Shown in pieces: positions 6,073 to 13,144 of a stretch of 19,146 nt of DNA (positions within the stretch are counted from its first letter, which is position 1; each line of letters opens with the position of its first letter). Source of the stretch: PALSA-505 sp036495485. Lineage in GTDB: Bacteria; Actinomycetota; Actinomycetes; Streptosporangiales; Streptosporangiaceae. The position numbers were made by a program, and so were the translations under genes. The notes below the pieces were generated by a model. That model worked only from the letters and a program-made list of their open reading frames with translations, was not told where the DNA came from and did no database searches. The DNA is taken from contig DASXMU010000391.1 of NCBI GenBank assembly GCA_036495485.1, forward strand, positions 1 through 19,146, read 5' to 3'.

Positions 6073-6585
6073 CTAGGCGAGCCGGTATTGCCCGTGCGGG
6101 ACGGCACGCTCCCAGACTGCCTCGAACGCCACACCGCACAGCTTGACGACGTCCGGCTCGTCCCGCAGCTCGGTGCCTGCAGACGCGCCATCGCCGCTGA
6201 AGTAATTGAACAGGACAGAGGCGCCATCGAACAGCCAGAAGTCATTGCCGGGCAGTGCCAGGTCCGATGCCTTCGGCCGGGGAAGCCAGCGCACGTGTTC
6301 TCCGGCCGCTAGGTTCGCGGCCGGAGTCACCTCGTACTCGAATCTGATGTAGTCGCTGGCTGGCTCGCTGATGACCCGCGCGCGCCGCACGGTCACGCCA
6401 CGCTGGATGACACTGCCGACCAGCGCATGCCAGGCCGCATCGGGTCCGCTACGGTCATACGGTCGGCGCTCACGCCATGCGGCGAATGCCGGCGAGCTGC
6501 CGCCGTAGTCGTCGCGTATCTCCAGGTGGACCGCTGAGCGTGCGACGGAACGGAACAGCCGGTCAAAGTCCGACGGCTCCGCCAT
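6073..6585 (-). CDS. DUF6879 family protein
   Basis: 170 residues with the features I associate with DUF6879: FDRLFRSVARSAVHLEIRDDY near the N-terminus, VTVRRARVISEPASDYIRFEY in the middle, then NLAAGEHVRWLPR, LPGNDFWLFD and a C-terminal AFEAVWERAVPH. The molecular function of the family is not known to me; it is repeatedly found beside XRE/DUF5753 regulators. ATG 6585 has a near-perfect AAGGAGGT upstream and overlaps the 3' end of the preceding small gene by 23 bases. Soluble, with no signal peptide or membrane segment. Confidence 0.8.
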   Translation of the reverse strand: MAEPSDFDRLFRSVARSAVHLEIRDDYGGSSPAFAAWRERRPYDRSGPDAAWHALVGSVIQRGVTVRRARVISEPASDYIRFEYEVTPAANLAAGEHVRWLPRPKASDLALPGNDFWLFDGASVLFNYFSGDGASAGTELRDEPDVVKLCGVAFEAVWERAVPHGQYRLA

Positions 6586-6787
6586 CGCTGACCTCCTTGA
6601 AGAACTGCATCATCCGCTTGGGGAGCCGGAGCACCGTCTCGTGATCGGGTACCGTTCCGATCTGAGCCAGCGTGCCAGTATCGGTGATACGCCATCCCTG
6701 GATCACGTAGCAGTCACCGTCGTCCCACACCGTGGGCGAGCCGTTGTACTCCGACTCAGGGTCCTTGCCAAGGAACTGTAGCGCCAT
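6563..6787 (-). CDS. Conserved small hypothetical protein (74 aa)
   Basis: 74 residues from ATG 6787 with GGAGGT five bases upstream; the same frame is open further upstream but that part has no ribosome site and crosses the promoter. The body reads WDDGDCYVIQGWRITDTGTL, then TVPDHETVLRLPKRMMQFF, a compact beta-rich protein seen, from memory, beside DUF6879 genes in streptomycetes; function unknown. It is the first gene of the minus-strand operon facing the GntR regulator and so the likely direct target of GntR control. Its 3' end overlaps the DUF6879 start, so expression is coupled. Confidence 0.75.
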   Translation of the reverse strand: MALQFLGKDPESEYNGSPTVWDDGDCYVIQGWRITDTGTLAQIGTVPDHETVLRLPKRMMQFFKEVSDGGAVGL

Positions 6788-6853
6788 GGTTGACCTCCGT
6801 GCTGAGAGCGTGCCGCCCTGCTCCGCACCGTCGTATGCTTTGCTGATCATCGA

Positions 6854-6871
6854 AATAGGTCCGGATGTAAT
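6854..6871. promoter_or_regulatory. Secondary operator, imperfect copy of the GntR palindrome
   Basis: aataggtccggatgtaat matches the perfect palindrome at 6900-6917 at 15 of 18 positions and keeps the ccggatgta half-site. Centres are 46 bp apart, in the divergent promoter region. It lies 66 bases upstream of the small-protein start codon, a position suited to controlling the minus-strand operon. Confidence 0.55.
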
Positions 6872-6899
6872 GAGCGTGCCCCGAGCTATATCGGGTGTC

Positions 6900-6917
6900 A
6901 ATACATCCGGATGTATT
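6900..6917. promoter_or_regulatory. Primary GntR operator (perfect palindrome)
   Basis: aatacatccggatgtatt is a perfect 18-base palindrome placed 26 bases upstream of the GntR start codon. GntR/HutC-type dimers bind such sites and usually repress their own gene. The site is AT-flanked within GC-rich surroundings, which makes chance unlikely. Confidence 0.65.
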
Positions 6918-6943
6918 ACTTCGCGTGCGGGGGAGGACCTGCC

Positions 6944-7705
6944 GTGGCCATGTGGCAGGACATCGCTGATGTGCTGCGCGATGCGATAACCCGTGGCGAC
7001 TACCCGCCCGGGACCACGATCCCGAAAGAGACCGAGCTGATGGCCACGCACGGCGCAGGGCGTGAGACTGTGCGGCGCGCCGTCATCCAGCTCACAGCCG
7101 AGGGACTGGTGGAACCTGTCCGGCGCCGCGGCACCATCGTCCGCCCCCGCCCTGCCCGCAGACCGGTCACGCGATCCCGACTGGTGTACCGCGATGAACT
7201 CGGCTATTACTTCGACCAGGAAGCCCAGGGCTGGCGTCCCCTCCAGCCACCAACCGTCTCTCGCGGGCCTGTGCCCTTCGACATCGCCACGCAGCTTGGC
7301 GTGGCTCCAGGCGATGAAGCCGTCATCCGGGACCGGATCATGGGCGACCCGGAGACAGGCCAGCCAACCCAGCTCGCCACCTCGTACATCCCGGCCAGGC
7401 TGGCCGCTGAACTACCGGTCCTTGCCGCGCGTGACACCCGGCCTGGCGGCATCTATGACCGCATGGAAGAAGCCGGGTTCGGCCCGATCCAGTGGATCGA
7501 GGCCATCACCACCCGTCCTCCATCGCCCGCAGAAGCCAGCAGGCTCAGGCTGGCCACGGGTGTGGCACTACTGCGGATCATGCGCCTGGCCAGCAGCCCG
7601 GCTGGCCGACCGCTGGAAGTCAACGACACGCGAATGAGCGGCGACGAGTTCGAGATCAGCTACCCCCTCAGCCGAGATGCGTCTGCATCTGGCAAGCGGA
7701 AGTAA
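6944..7705 (+). CDS. GntR-family regulator with UTRA ligand-binding domain
   Basis: 253 residues from GTG 6944, which has GGGGGAGG seven bases upstream; an ATG at 6911 lies inside the operator and is not a likely start. The N-terminal winged helix is clear: WQDIADVLRDAITRGDYPPG, then TTIPKETELMATHGAGRETV and RRAVIQLTAEGLVEPVRRRG up to about residue 66. The rest fits a UTRA domain (GDEAVIRDRIMGDPETGQPT, then TSYIPARLAAELP, and a final PLEVNDTRMSGDEFEISYPL). It should be a ligand-responsive repressor of its own gene and of the divergent operon (74-aa protein, DUF6879, XRE). KorSA of integrative elements is also GntR-type, but the ligand and relation are unknown. Confidence 0.9.
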   Translation: MAMWQDIADVLRDAITRGDYPPGTTIPKETELMATHGAGRETVRRAVIQLTAEGLVEPVRRRGTIVRPRPARRPVTRSRLVYRDELGYYFDQEAQGWRPLQPPTVSRGPVPFDIATQLGVAPGDEAVIRDRIMGDPETGQPTQLATSYIPARLAAELPVLAARDTRPGGIYDRMEEAGFGPIQWIEAITTRPPSPAEASRLRLATGVALLRIMRLASSPAGRPLEVNDTRMSGDEFEISYPLSRDASASGKRK

Positions 7706-7847
7706 CGGTAACGGGGCCGCAGGCCTCTCGTATACCTCGCGCGGATCTTTCGTGGACCTGCGGTCGGCTTCCGGCGTACCTCGAGAAGCTCGAACCACGC
7801 TCTGGCGTGATCTCGCCCCGATCAGGCCAATAGGCATCGCCGAGGGT

Positions 7848-7870
7848 CAGCACCGATTCAGCACGCGGCC
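7848..7870 (+). repeat. Inner direct repeat, right copy
   Basis: Matches 973-995 at 22 of 23 positions, same orientation, 6.9 kb apart. It sits about 136 bases inside the right copy of the acyl-CoA dehydrogenase tail; the left copy sits about 60 bases inside. The element's own ends therefore carry it at unequal distances. Confidence 0.55.
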
Positions 7871-7917
7871 CGGAAACGACAGGAAATAACCGGTATCAAT
7901 CGGACGATCCAGACACC

Positions 7918-7957
7918 GGGACGGGCCGCCACACTCGTCGGCCTGGCGGCCCGTTCC
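7918..7957. terminator. Strong hairpin downstream of the acyl-CoA dehydrogenase gene
   Basis: A perfect 11-bp stem, acgggccgcca (7921-7931) and tggcggcccgt (7944-7954), with a 12-base loop, extendable by three pairs including one G-T. It lies about 43 bases past the dehydrogenase stop on the minus strand and 213 bases past the GntR stop on the plus strand, so it could end both. There is no clear U-run. If the island model holds, it belongs to the element and now ends the host operon. Confidence 0.6.
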
Positions 7958-7999
7958 ACGCAGAGCAGATTCGAGAAACCTTAGGTCAGCGCCCCAGAA

Positions 8000-9172
8000 T
8001 CAGCCCTTTAGCAACTGCCTGGCCATCACGACACGCTGAATCTGGTTCGTGCCTTCGTAGATTTGCGTGATCTTGGCGTCGCGCATCATGCGTTCGACGG
8101 GGTAGTCGCTGACGTAGCCATAGCCGCCGAGAAGCTGGACCGCGTCGGTGGTGATCTCCATGGCCGCGTCCGAGGCCGCGCACTTGCAGGCGGAGGAGAA
8201 GAACGTCAGCTCGGGGTCGGTCTGGCCGGCCATGGCCCGCTCGGACTTGGCGGCGGCGGCATAGGTGAGCTGCCGGGCGGCCTCCAGCTTCATCGCCATG
8301 CCGGCGAGCATGAACTGGACGCCCTGGAAGTCGGCGACCGGCTGGCCGAACTGCTGCCGCTCCTTGACGTAGGACAGCGAGTAGTCGAGCGCGCCCTGCG
8401 CGATGCCGAGGGCCTGGGCGGCGATCGTGATCCGGGTGTGATCCAGGGTGCGCAGCGCAGTGCGGAACCCGGAGCCCTCCTCGCCGATGATCCGGTCGGC
8501 CGGGATCACGCAATTGTCGAAGTACAGCTCCCGGGTGGGTGAGCCCTTGATGCCCAGTTTGTGCTCGGACGCACCGAACGAGAAGCCGGCGTCGTCCTTC
8601 TCTACCACGAACGCCGAGATCCCGTTGGCGCCCGCGGCAGGGCCGGTCACCGCCATCACCGTGTAGTACTGCGCGACCCCGGCGTTGGTGATCCACCGCT
8701 TGACCCCGTTGAGAACGTAGGTGTCGCGGTCGCGCACGGCCCGGGTCTTCATCGACGACGCGTCCGAGCCCGCTTCCGGCTCGGACAGGGCGTAGCAGAA
8801 CATCCCCTCGCCGCGCGCCACCGGGGGCAGGTAGCGCTGCTTGAGATCGTCCGATGCTGACAGCATCAGCGGCACCGTGCCGAGCTTGTTCACGGCGGGG
8901 ATCAGCGACGACGCGGCGCAGGCCCGGGCCACCTCCTCGATCACGATCGCCGTGGCGATCGCGTCGGCGCCCGCGCCACCGTAGACCTCAGGAATGTGCA
9001 CGGCCTGGAAGTCCGCCTTGACCAGGGCGTCGTACACGTCCCAGGGGAATTCTGCCGTCCGGTCCACCTCGGCGGCGCGCGGGGCGATCTTGTCGTCGGC
9101 CAGCGCCCGTACCGACTCGCGGAGGGCAACGTGCTCGGCCGGCAGCGCAAACGCGGGAAACTCAGAGCTCAT
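8000..9172 (-). CDS. Acyl-CoA dehydrogenase
   Basis: 390 residues, the normal length for a short/branched-chain-type FAD-dependent acyl-CoA dehydrogenase, which oxidises an acyl-CoA to the 2,3-enoyl-CoA and passes electrons to electron-transfer flavoprotein. Signatures: FCYALSEPEAGSDASSMKT and RWITNAGVAQYYTVMA (FAD contacts), HKLGIKGSPTRELYFD, ERQQFGQPVADFQ, QLLGGYGYVSDYPVERMMRD, and the catalytic base in IYEGTNQIQR (E373). It starts at ATG 9172, 29 bases after purE; no strong ribosome site is visible. Its extreme 3' end is the proposed integration site: the last 13 codons are duplicated at 874-912. Substrate could be a branched-chain acyl-CoA given the catabolic genes further right, but they are not adjacent. 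Confidence 0.92.
   Translation of the reverse strand: MSSEFPAFALPAEHVALRESVRALADDKIAPRAAEVDRTAEFPWDVYDALVKADFQAVHIPEVYGGAGADAIATAIVIEEVARACAASSLIPAVNKLGTVPLMLSASDDLKQRYLPPVARGEGMFCYALSEPEAGSDASSMKTRAVRDRDTYVLNGVKRWITNAGVAQYYTVMAVTGPAAGANGISAFVVEKDDAGFSFGASEHKLGIKGSPTRELYFDNCVIPADRIIGEEGSGFRTALRTLDHTRITIAAQALGIAQGALDYSLSYVKERQQFGQPVADFQGVQFMLAGMAMKLEAARQLTYAAAAKSERAMAGQTDPELTFFSSACKCAASDAAMEITTDAVQLLGGYGYVSDYPVERMMRDAKITQIYEGTNQIQRVVMARQLLKG
8006..8044 (+). repeat. Right flanking repeat of the island (putative att site within the dehydrogenase 3' end)
   Basis: This is the copy of the 874-912 repeat that lies inside the intact gene. The shared core acgacacgctg is at 8028-8038. The gene stays full length because the copy supplies codons QIQRVVMARQLLK plus a final Gly and a new stop. 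Confidence 0.5.
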
Positions 9173-9201
9173 GGCTCGATGGTAGGAGGTGGGCCGCCGC
9201 G

Positions 9202-9714
9202 CTACTCCCCCTGGCCAGCCAGCTTGGCGCGCAGCGCGGCTCCCTTTGCCTTGGCTTGCTGGCTGAGGTCCGCTTGGAAGCGCGCCATCTTTCCCTGAAG
9301 ATTTTTATTCGAAACGGAAAGAACCCGGACGGCCAGCAGCCCGGCGTTTCGCGCACCGCCGACCGCCACCGTGGCGACCGGGATTCCAGCCGGCATCTGA
9401 ACGATGGACAGCAATGAGTCCAGTCCGTCCAGGTGGGCCAGCGGCACCGGCACGCCGATGACCGGCAGCGGCGTCACCGAGGCCAGCATGCCCGGCAGGT
9501 GGGCCGCACCACCGGCGCCAGCGATGATCACCTGGAGGCCACGGCCGGCCGCCGCCGAACCGTAGTCGATCATGTCGCGGGGCATCCGGTGCGCCGACAC
9601 GACGTCGGCCTCGTAGGCGACCCCGAACTCGTCGAGCACGTCGGCGGCGGCCCGCATGACCGGCCAGTCCGAGTCGCTGCCCATGACAACGCCGACCAGC
9701 GGCTGGCTGCTCAT
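9202..9714 (-). CDS. purE: 5-(carboxyamino)imidazole ribonucleotide mutase
   Basis: 170 residues. PurE moves the carboxylate of N5-CAIR to C4 to give CAIR in de novo purine synthesis. The family hallmarks are present: GVVMGSDSDWPVM at the N-terminus (phosphate/ribose binding), VVSAHRMP with the catalytic His, and IIAGAGGAAHLPGMLAS followed by LPVIGVP. The C-terminal ~25 residues (RFQADLSQQAKAKGAALRAK) form a charged tail beyond the core. ATG 9714 overlaps the purK stop by four bases (ATGA), so the two are translationally coupled, as their consecutive reactions would suggest. Confidence 0.95.
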   Translation of the reverse strand: MSSQPLVGVVMGSDSDWPVMRAAADVLDEFGVAYEADVVSAHRMPRDMIDYGSAAAGRGLQVIIAGAGGAAHLPGMLASVTPLPVIGVPVPLAHLDGLDSLLSIVQMPAGIPVATVAVGGARNAGLLAVRVLSVSNKNLQGKMARFQADLSQQAKAKGAALRAKLAGQGE

Positions 9715-10946
9715 GTCCGCGTCCCTTCTCCAAGCTTCCCCGCTGGGCTGACCGCTGGCACTGGCTCGATGTCGGCGGGCTCGGCTTCGGCGGCGGCCTC
9801 CCCCCAGCGCAGGTAGGCGGCCCCGGCCTGGGCGCGGCGGCGCAGCCCGGCCAGGTCCGGGCCGAGCGCGGTGACGTGGCCGATCTTGCGGCCCGGCCGC
9901 ATCGCCTTGCCGTACAGGTGCACCCGGAGCGCGGGGTCGGCGGCCAGCACGTGGTGCAGCCTGCCCAGCATGTCGCCGTCGCTGCCGCCGAGCACGTTGG
10001 CCATCACGGCATGCGGTGCGGCCATCGCGGTCACGCCGAGCGGCAGATCCAGCACGGCCCGCAGGTGCTGCTCGAACTGCGAGGTGCGGGCGCCCTCGAT
10101 GGTCCAATGGCCGCAGTTGTGCGGGCGCATGGCCAGTTCGTTGACCAGCAGCCTGCCATCGGCCAGGAACAGCTCCACGGCGAGCAGGCCGGTCACGCCC
10201 AGCTCGCCGGCCATCCGCAGCGCCAGCGCCTCCGCCTCACGGGCCAGGCTGGGCGCCAGGCCCGGCGCCGGGGCGAGCACCTCCCGGCAGATGCCGTCCC
10301 GCTGCACTGTCTGCACGACCGGATACACGGCGCCCTGGCCGAACGGTGATCGCACGGCCAGCACGGCCAGCTCGGCCTCGAACGGAACGTGCTCTTCCAC
10401 CATGAGGTCGATCCCGTACCCGAGCACCTCGGCGGCCTGGCCGGGGGTCTCGCACACCCAGACACCTTTGCCGTCATAGCCGCCGCGGGTCGCCTTGAGC
10501 ACGACAGGCCAGCCCCGGGACATTTCTTTGAAATCAATAATTTCCGGCAGACCGGGAGCGGGCGCGAAGCGGGGGCACGGAACGCCAAGCCCGGTCAGGT
10601 GCCGGCGCATCGCCAGCTTGTCCTGCGCATGGTGCAGCGCGGCCGGGCCGGGGTGCAGCGGGACCGACGCCCGCTCCAGCGCCTGGAGATGCCCGGCGGG
10701 CACGTGCTCGTGGTCGAACGTCACCGCGTCGCAGCCCGCCGCGAAGTCCTGCAGATCGGCCAGCGAGCGGTAGTCCCCCACCGTGGTCGCGGCGCAGACC
10801 TGGGCGGCGCTGTCGGCCGGCGAGTCCGCGAGCACCCGGAACCTGACACCCAGCGGGATGGCCGCCTGGCAGGTCATCCGGGCCAGCTGGCCGCCACCTA
10901 CCATGCCGACGACCGGGCCAGTTACCGGATTGCCCTGATCAGCCAC
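9711..10946 (-). CDS. purK: 5-(carboxyamino)imidazole ribonucleotide synthase
   Basis: 411 residues, an ATP-grasp enzyme that carboxylates AIR to N5-CAIR with ATP and bicarbonate. Features in order: GMVGGGQLARM near the N-terminus, AVTFDHEHVP, QDKLAMRRHL, KATRGGYDGKGVW (ATP-grasp lysine and glycine loop), VEEHVPFEAELAV, LLAVELFLADGRLLVNELAM (metal ligands), and RPHNCGHWTIEGARTSQFEQ. The start is GTG at 10946 with AGG about nine bases upstream. The last ~25 residues are low-complexity (A, E, P). It is the first gene of purK-purE-dehydrogenase on this strand and is divergent from the GtrA-family gene. Confidence 0.95.
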   Translation of the reverse strand: MADQGNPVTGPVVGMVGGGQLARMTCQAAIPLGVRFRVLADSPADSAAQVCAATTVGDYRSLADLQDFAAGCDAVTFDHEHVPAGHLQALERASVPLHPGPAALHHAQDKLAMRRHLTGLGVPCPRFAPAPGLPEIIDFKEMSRGWPVVLKATRGGYDGKGVWVCETPGQAAEVLGYGIDLMVEEHVPFEAELAVLAVRSPFGQGAVYPVVQTVQRDGICREVLAPAPGLAPSLAREAEALALRMAGELGVTGLLAVELFLADGRLLVNELAMRPHNCGHWTIEGARTSQFEQHLRAVLDLPLGVTAMAAPHAVMANVLGGSDGDMLGRLHHVLAADPALRVHLYGKAMRPGRKIGHVTALGPDLAGLRRRAQAGAAYLRWGEAAAEAEPADIEPVPAVSPAGKLGEGTRT

Positions 10947-11323
10947 GCGCGTAGCCTATGACACGCCGGTCACCGCGCCGTGCCATTCCCGCTTCCGCGC
11001 GCAGCAGCCGGAATGGGTCACACCGTGGCGGGCCCAGGGTAAAAATCACACCATAGGCCAGGCAAAGTTGGCCACGCCACCGCGACGCGCCGGGTAACCT
11101 GACGCTCCTGTGAGGATTCTTCAAACCGACCAGCGAGGGCAGGCCCTCCGGGCCTGTCCGAGTGTCGGTGCAGGTGGTAGCCACAGCACCGAAGCGAGTT
11201 GCCTGAAGAACCCGAACTTCTGAATGAAGCACCTAGCCATCGGCACATATTGACATGCCCCTTTCGGTTTGTGCCTGCGGCCGACGGCAGCCGTAGGCAG
11301 TGTCTGAGGGAGGACCGGCCCGG
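10947..11323. other. Divergent intergenic region between purK and the GtrA-family gene
   Basis: 377 bases without a supported gene. It should contain the purK promoter (minus) and that of the GtrA-family gene (plus). A perfect 7-bp hairpin, caggccc/gggcctg, is at 11140-11156. A TTGACA at 11250-11255 could be a -35 for the plus-strand gene, but no good -10 follows. I tried to read the region as a riboswitch leader and could not match any class. Confidence 0.4.
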
Positions 11324-11806
11324 ATGCGAAGCCTGATCACTGGCTTGTACCGCCGCTTCGAGCACCTGATCGCCGAGTTCGCCAAGTTCGGCGCGGTCGG
11401 GGCTATCGCCGCGGTCGTGGACCTGGGCGGTGCGGGATTCCTGCAGGGCGACCACCTCACCGGGCCGCTGACCGCCAAGGCCATCTCGACCGCCATCGCC
11501 ACGGTGGTCTCCTACCTCGGCAACAGGTTCTGGACCTTCCGGCACCGGGAGAACCACGCGCCGCTGCGCGCATGGACCGTGTTCATCGTGCTGAACCTGA
11601 TCGGCCTGGCGGTCGCCGAGGCCATGATCGGGATCACCTACTACGGACTGGGCTACCACGGGTCGCTGGCCTACAACGTGGCACAGGTCGTGGGCACCGG
11701 TCTTGCCACGGTGTTCAGGTACTGGTCGTACAAGAAGTGGGTCTTCATCGCGCCAGCACCGGCCGCCGAAGAGACGCTCGAACCCGAACTGGCCGGCGCA
11801 AGCTGA
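11324..11806 (+). CDS. GtrA-family membrane protein
   Basis: 160 residues with four hydrophobic segments (roughly residues 22-42, 52-70, 86-106 and 116-136) and the family patterns FAKFGAVGAIAAVVDLGG near the start, SYLGNRFWTFRH after the second helix, and FRYWSYKKWVF before the C-terminal tail. GtrA-like proteins are thought to flip lipid-linked sugars for cell-envelope glycan modification. ATG 11324 has GGGAGG ten bases upstream and fits the family N-terminus better than the in-frame GTG at 11300. It stands alone on the plus strand, converging with the histidine kinase gene; a shared hairpin lies between the two stops. The adjacent two-component system could relate to envelope stress, but that is only inference. 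Confidence 0.9.
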   Translation: MRSLITGLYRRFEHLIAEFAKFGAVGAIAAVVDLGGAGFLQGDHLTGPLTAKAISTAIATVVSYLGNRFWTFRHRENHAPLRAWTVFIVLNLIGLAVAEAMIGITYYGLGYHGSLAYNVAQVVGTGLATVFRYWSYKKWVFIAPAPAAEETLEPELAGAS

Positions 11807-11824
11807 CCGCGCGGCTCTGGACGG

Positions 11825-11841
11825 CCCGGGCTTCGCCCGGG
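11825..11841. terminator. Bidirectional hairpin terminator
   Basis: A perfect 7-bp stem, cccgggc and gcccggg (11825-11831 and 11835-11841), with a ttc loop. It lies 18 bases past the GtrA stop and immediately after the histidine kinase stop on the other strand. It is very GC-rich and lacks a U-run, as is usual in actinomycetes. Confidence 0.6.
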
Positions 11842-11842
11842 G

Positions 11843-13117
11843 TCAGGCGGGGCCGCTGACGATGGGGTCGCCGCCGGTGCTGGGCTCGGCCAGTGGCAGG
11901 AAGATGGCGAAGACGGCCGGCCTCGGCCGGACCAGCACGACCCGGGCGCCGTCCACGGCCGACATGCTCCGGGCGAGCGCGAGCCCCAGCCCGGTGCCCT
12001 GCGGACGGCCACTCACGTTCCGGTCGAAGATGCGCGATACGAGGTGCTCCGGCACTCCCGTGCCCTCGTCCCGCACCTCGATCACGGCCGACTTCTGCGT
12101 CTGCGAGGTCCGGATGGTGACCGTCCCGCCGCCGTGCACCAGCGCGTTGTCCAGCAGCGTGGCGATCACCTGGGCCAGGGTGCCGGTGGTGGCGTAGCCG
12201 CGCAGCCCCTTCTCCCCGGTGACCTCCAGCTTCCTGTTCGCCCGGCGGAACGCCGGGTCCCATTCGGCCACCTGCTGGGCCAGGATGTCGTCGATGCCGA
12301 TGCGGCGCGGAGCGGTCACCGCGACGCTCCTGGTCCGGCCGAGGAGCTGGCTGACGACGTTGGCGAGGCGTTCGGTCGCGGTGAGCGCGGCCTCCCCCTC
12401 GGTCCGCACCGCCTCGGGGTCGTCCGCCGCCGCGATCATCTCCTCCAGCCGCATGGACAGCGCGGTCAGCGGTGTCCGCAACTGGTGCGAGGCATCGGAG
12501 GCGAACTCACGCTCGGCGGCGAGCAGGTCGGCCACCCGCCGCGCTGAGCCGTCCAGGCCCTCGGCGACCTGGTCCAGCTCGGGCAGGCCATAGCGGCGGC
12601 CGAGCGGCCGGGCGTCGCCCGAGCCCAGCTTCGCCGCCGCGCCGGCCAGTTCCTCCAGCGGGCGGGTGAACCGGCGCGCCTGCAGCACGGCCAGCCCGAC
12701 CGCGACCCCGAGCGCCAGCGCCGCCAGGCCACCCACCAGCGCCACCGCGCGCAGCACGTCGTCCTGGATCGCCGAGTCGGTGGTTTCCAGGGTGACGGTG
12801 AAGTCCTGCGTGCCGGCCGAGGCGATGCGCATCTGGTGCGTGGGCGGCTGATCGCCGTAGACGAACACCTGCCGGTGGTTCCGCTTGATGATCACGTAGT
12901 CGCCGGACAGTGTCTCGGACACTTCCCCATAGCCCTGCAACTGGTGGTGATTCAGCCGGTACTGCAGGACGGCTGCGGTCGTGCTGGCGTCCCGCTGGAA
13001 CTGCCGGGTCCACTCGTTGGTCAGCAGGCGGCTGACCACCACGGCCAGCGGGATGCCGAGCAGCAGGACGGCGCTCACCGCCACGATGAGGGTGGAGATG
13101 AGCAGCCGCCTGCGCAC
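11843..13117 (-). CDS. Sensor histidine kinase (OmpR-type two-component system)
   Basis: 424 residues. Two membrane segments (about 9-29 and 123-146) bracket a ~90-residue extracytoplasmic sensor. Next come a HAMP-like linker (QARRFTRPLEELAGAAAKLG), the phosphoacceptor DASHQLRTPLTA (H211), and the ATPase boxes: N box LLDNALVHGG (N324), G1 DEGTGVP (350-356) and G2 GTGLGLAL (374-381). It autophosphorylates H211 and passes the phosphate to the response regulator encoded just upstream (27-base gap). GTG 13117 is the start, with AAGG about nine bases upstream. The sensed signal cannot be read from the sequence. Confidence 0.92.
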   Translation of the reverse strand: MRRRLLISTLIVAVSAVLLLGIPLAVVVSRLLTNEWTRQFQRDASTTAAVLQYRLNHHQLQGYGEVSETLSGDYVIIKRNHRQVFVYGDQPPTHQMRIASAGTQDFTVTLETTDSAIQDDVLRAVALVGGLAALALGVAVGLAVLQARRFTRPLEELAGAAAKLGSGDARPLGRRYGLPELDQVAEGLDGSARRVADLLAAEREFASDASHQLRTPLTALSMRLEEMIAAADDPEAVRTEGEAALTATERLANVVSQLLGRTRSVAVTAPRRIGIDDILAQQVAEWDPAFRRANRKLEVTGEKGLRGYATTGTLAQVIATLLDNALVHGGGTVTIRTSQTQKSAVIEVRDEGTGVPEHLVSRIFDRNVSGRPQGTGLGLALARSMSAVDGARVVLVRPRPAVFAIFLPLAEPSTGGDPIVSGPA

Positions 13118-13144
13118 CCGTCAGGCCTTATCTCTCGGCATCGG

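Larger units (their letters stand above)
7706..7999. other. Intergenic region at the right edge of the island
   Basis: No supported gene lies here; minus-strand open frames in this stretch lack ribosome-binding sites and look like chance. It contains the right inner repeat (7848-7870) and a strong hairpin (7918-7957), described separately. Confidence 0.5.
874..8044. mobile_element. Putative integrated genomic island in the 3' end of an acyl-CoA dehydrogenase gene
   Basis: The interval is bounded by direct repeats of the acyl-CoA dehydrogenase 3' end (874-912 and 8006-8044, with an identical 11-base core acgacacgctg at 896-906 and 8028-8038). The genes inside are accessory types (GntR/UTRA, XRE/DUF5753, DUF6879, radical SAM, APH kinases). 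Those outside are housekeeping or catabolic. Integration at a gene's 3' end with restoration of the reading frame is established behaviour for tyrosine-integrase elements. I find no integrase, excisionase, Rep or transfer gene inside. If real, it is therefore a decayed or trans-mobilised element. The GntR regulator is reminiscent of KorSA-type regulators of actinomycete integrative elements, but that is only suggestive. Confidence 0.45.

Noticed and set aside
7568..7853. Minus-strand ORFs at the right edge of the island
   Set aside because: They have no ribosome-binding site, Arg/Ser-rich composition typical of GC-rich chance frames, and overlap with the GntR 3' end.
10947..11323. Riboswitch (c-di-AMP or cobalamin type) upstream of the GtrA gene
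   Set aside because: The conserved boxes of those classes are not present; only an isolated hairpin can be supported.
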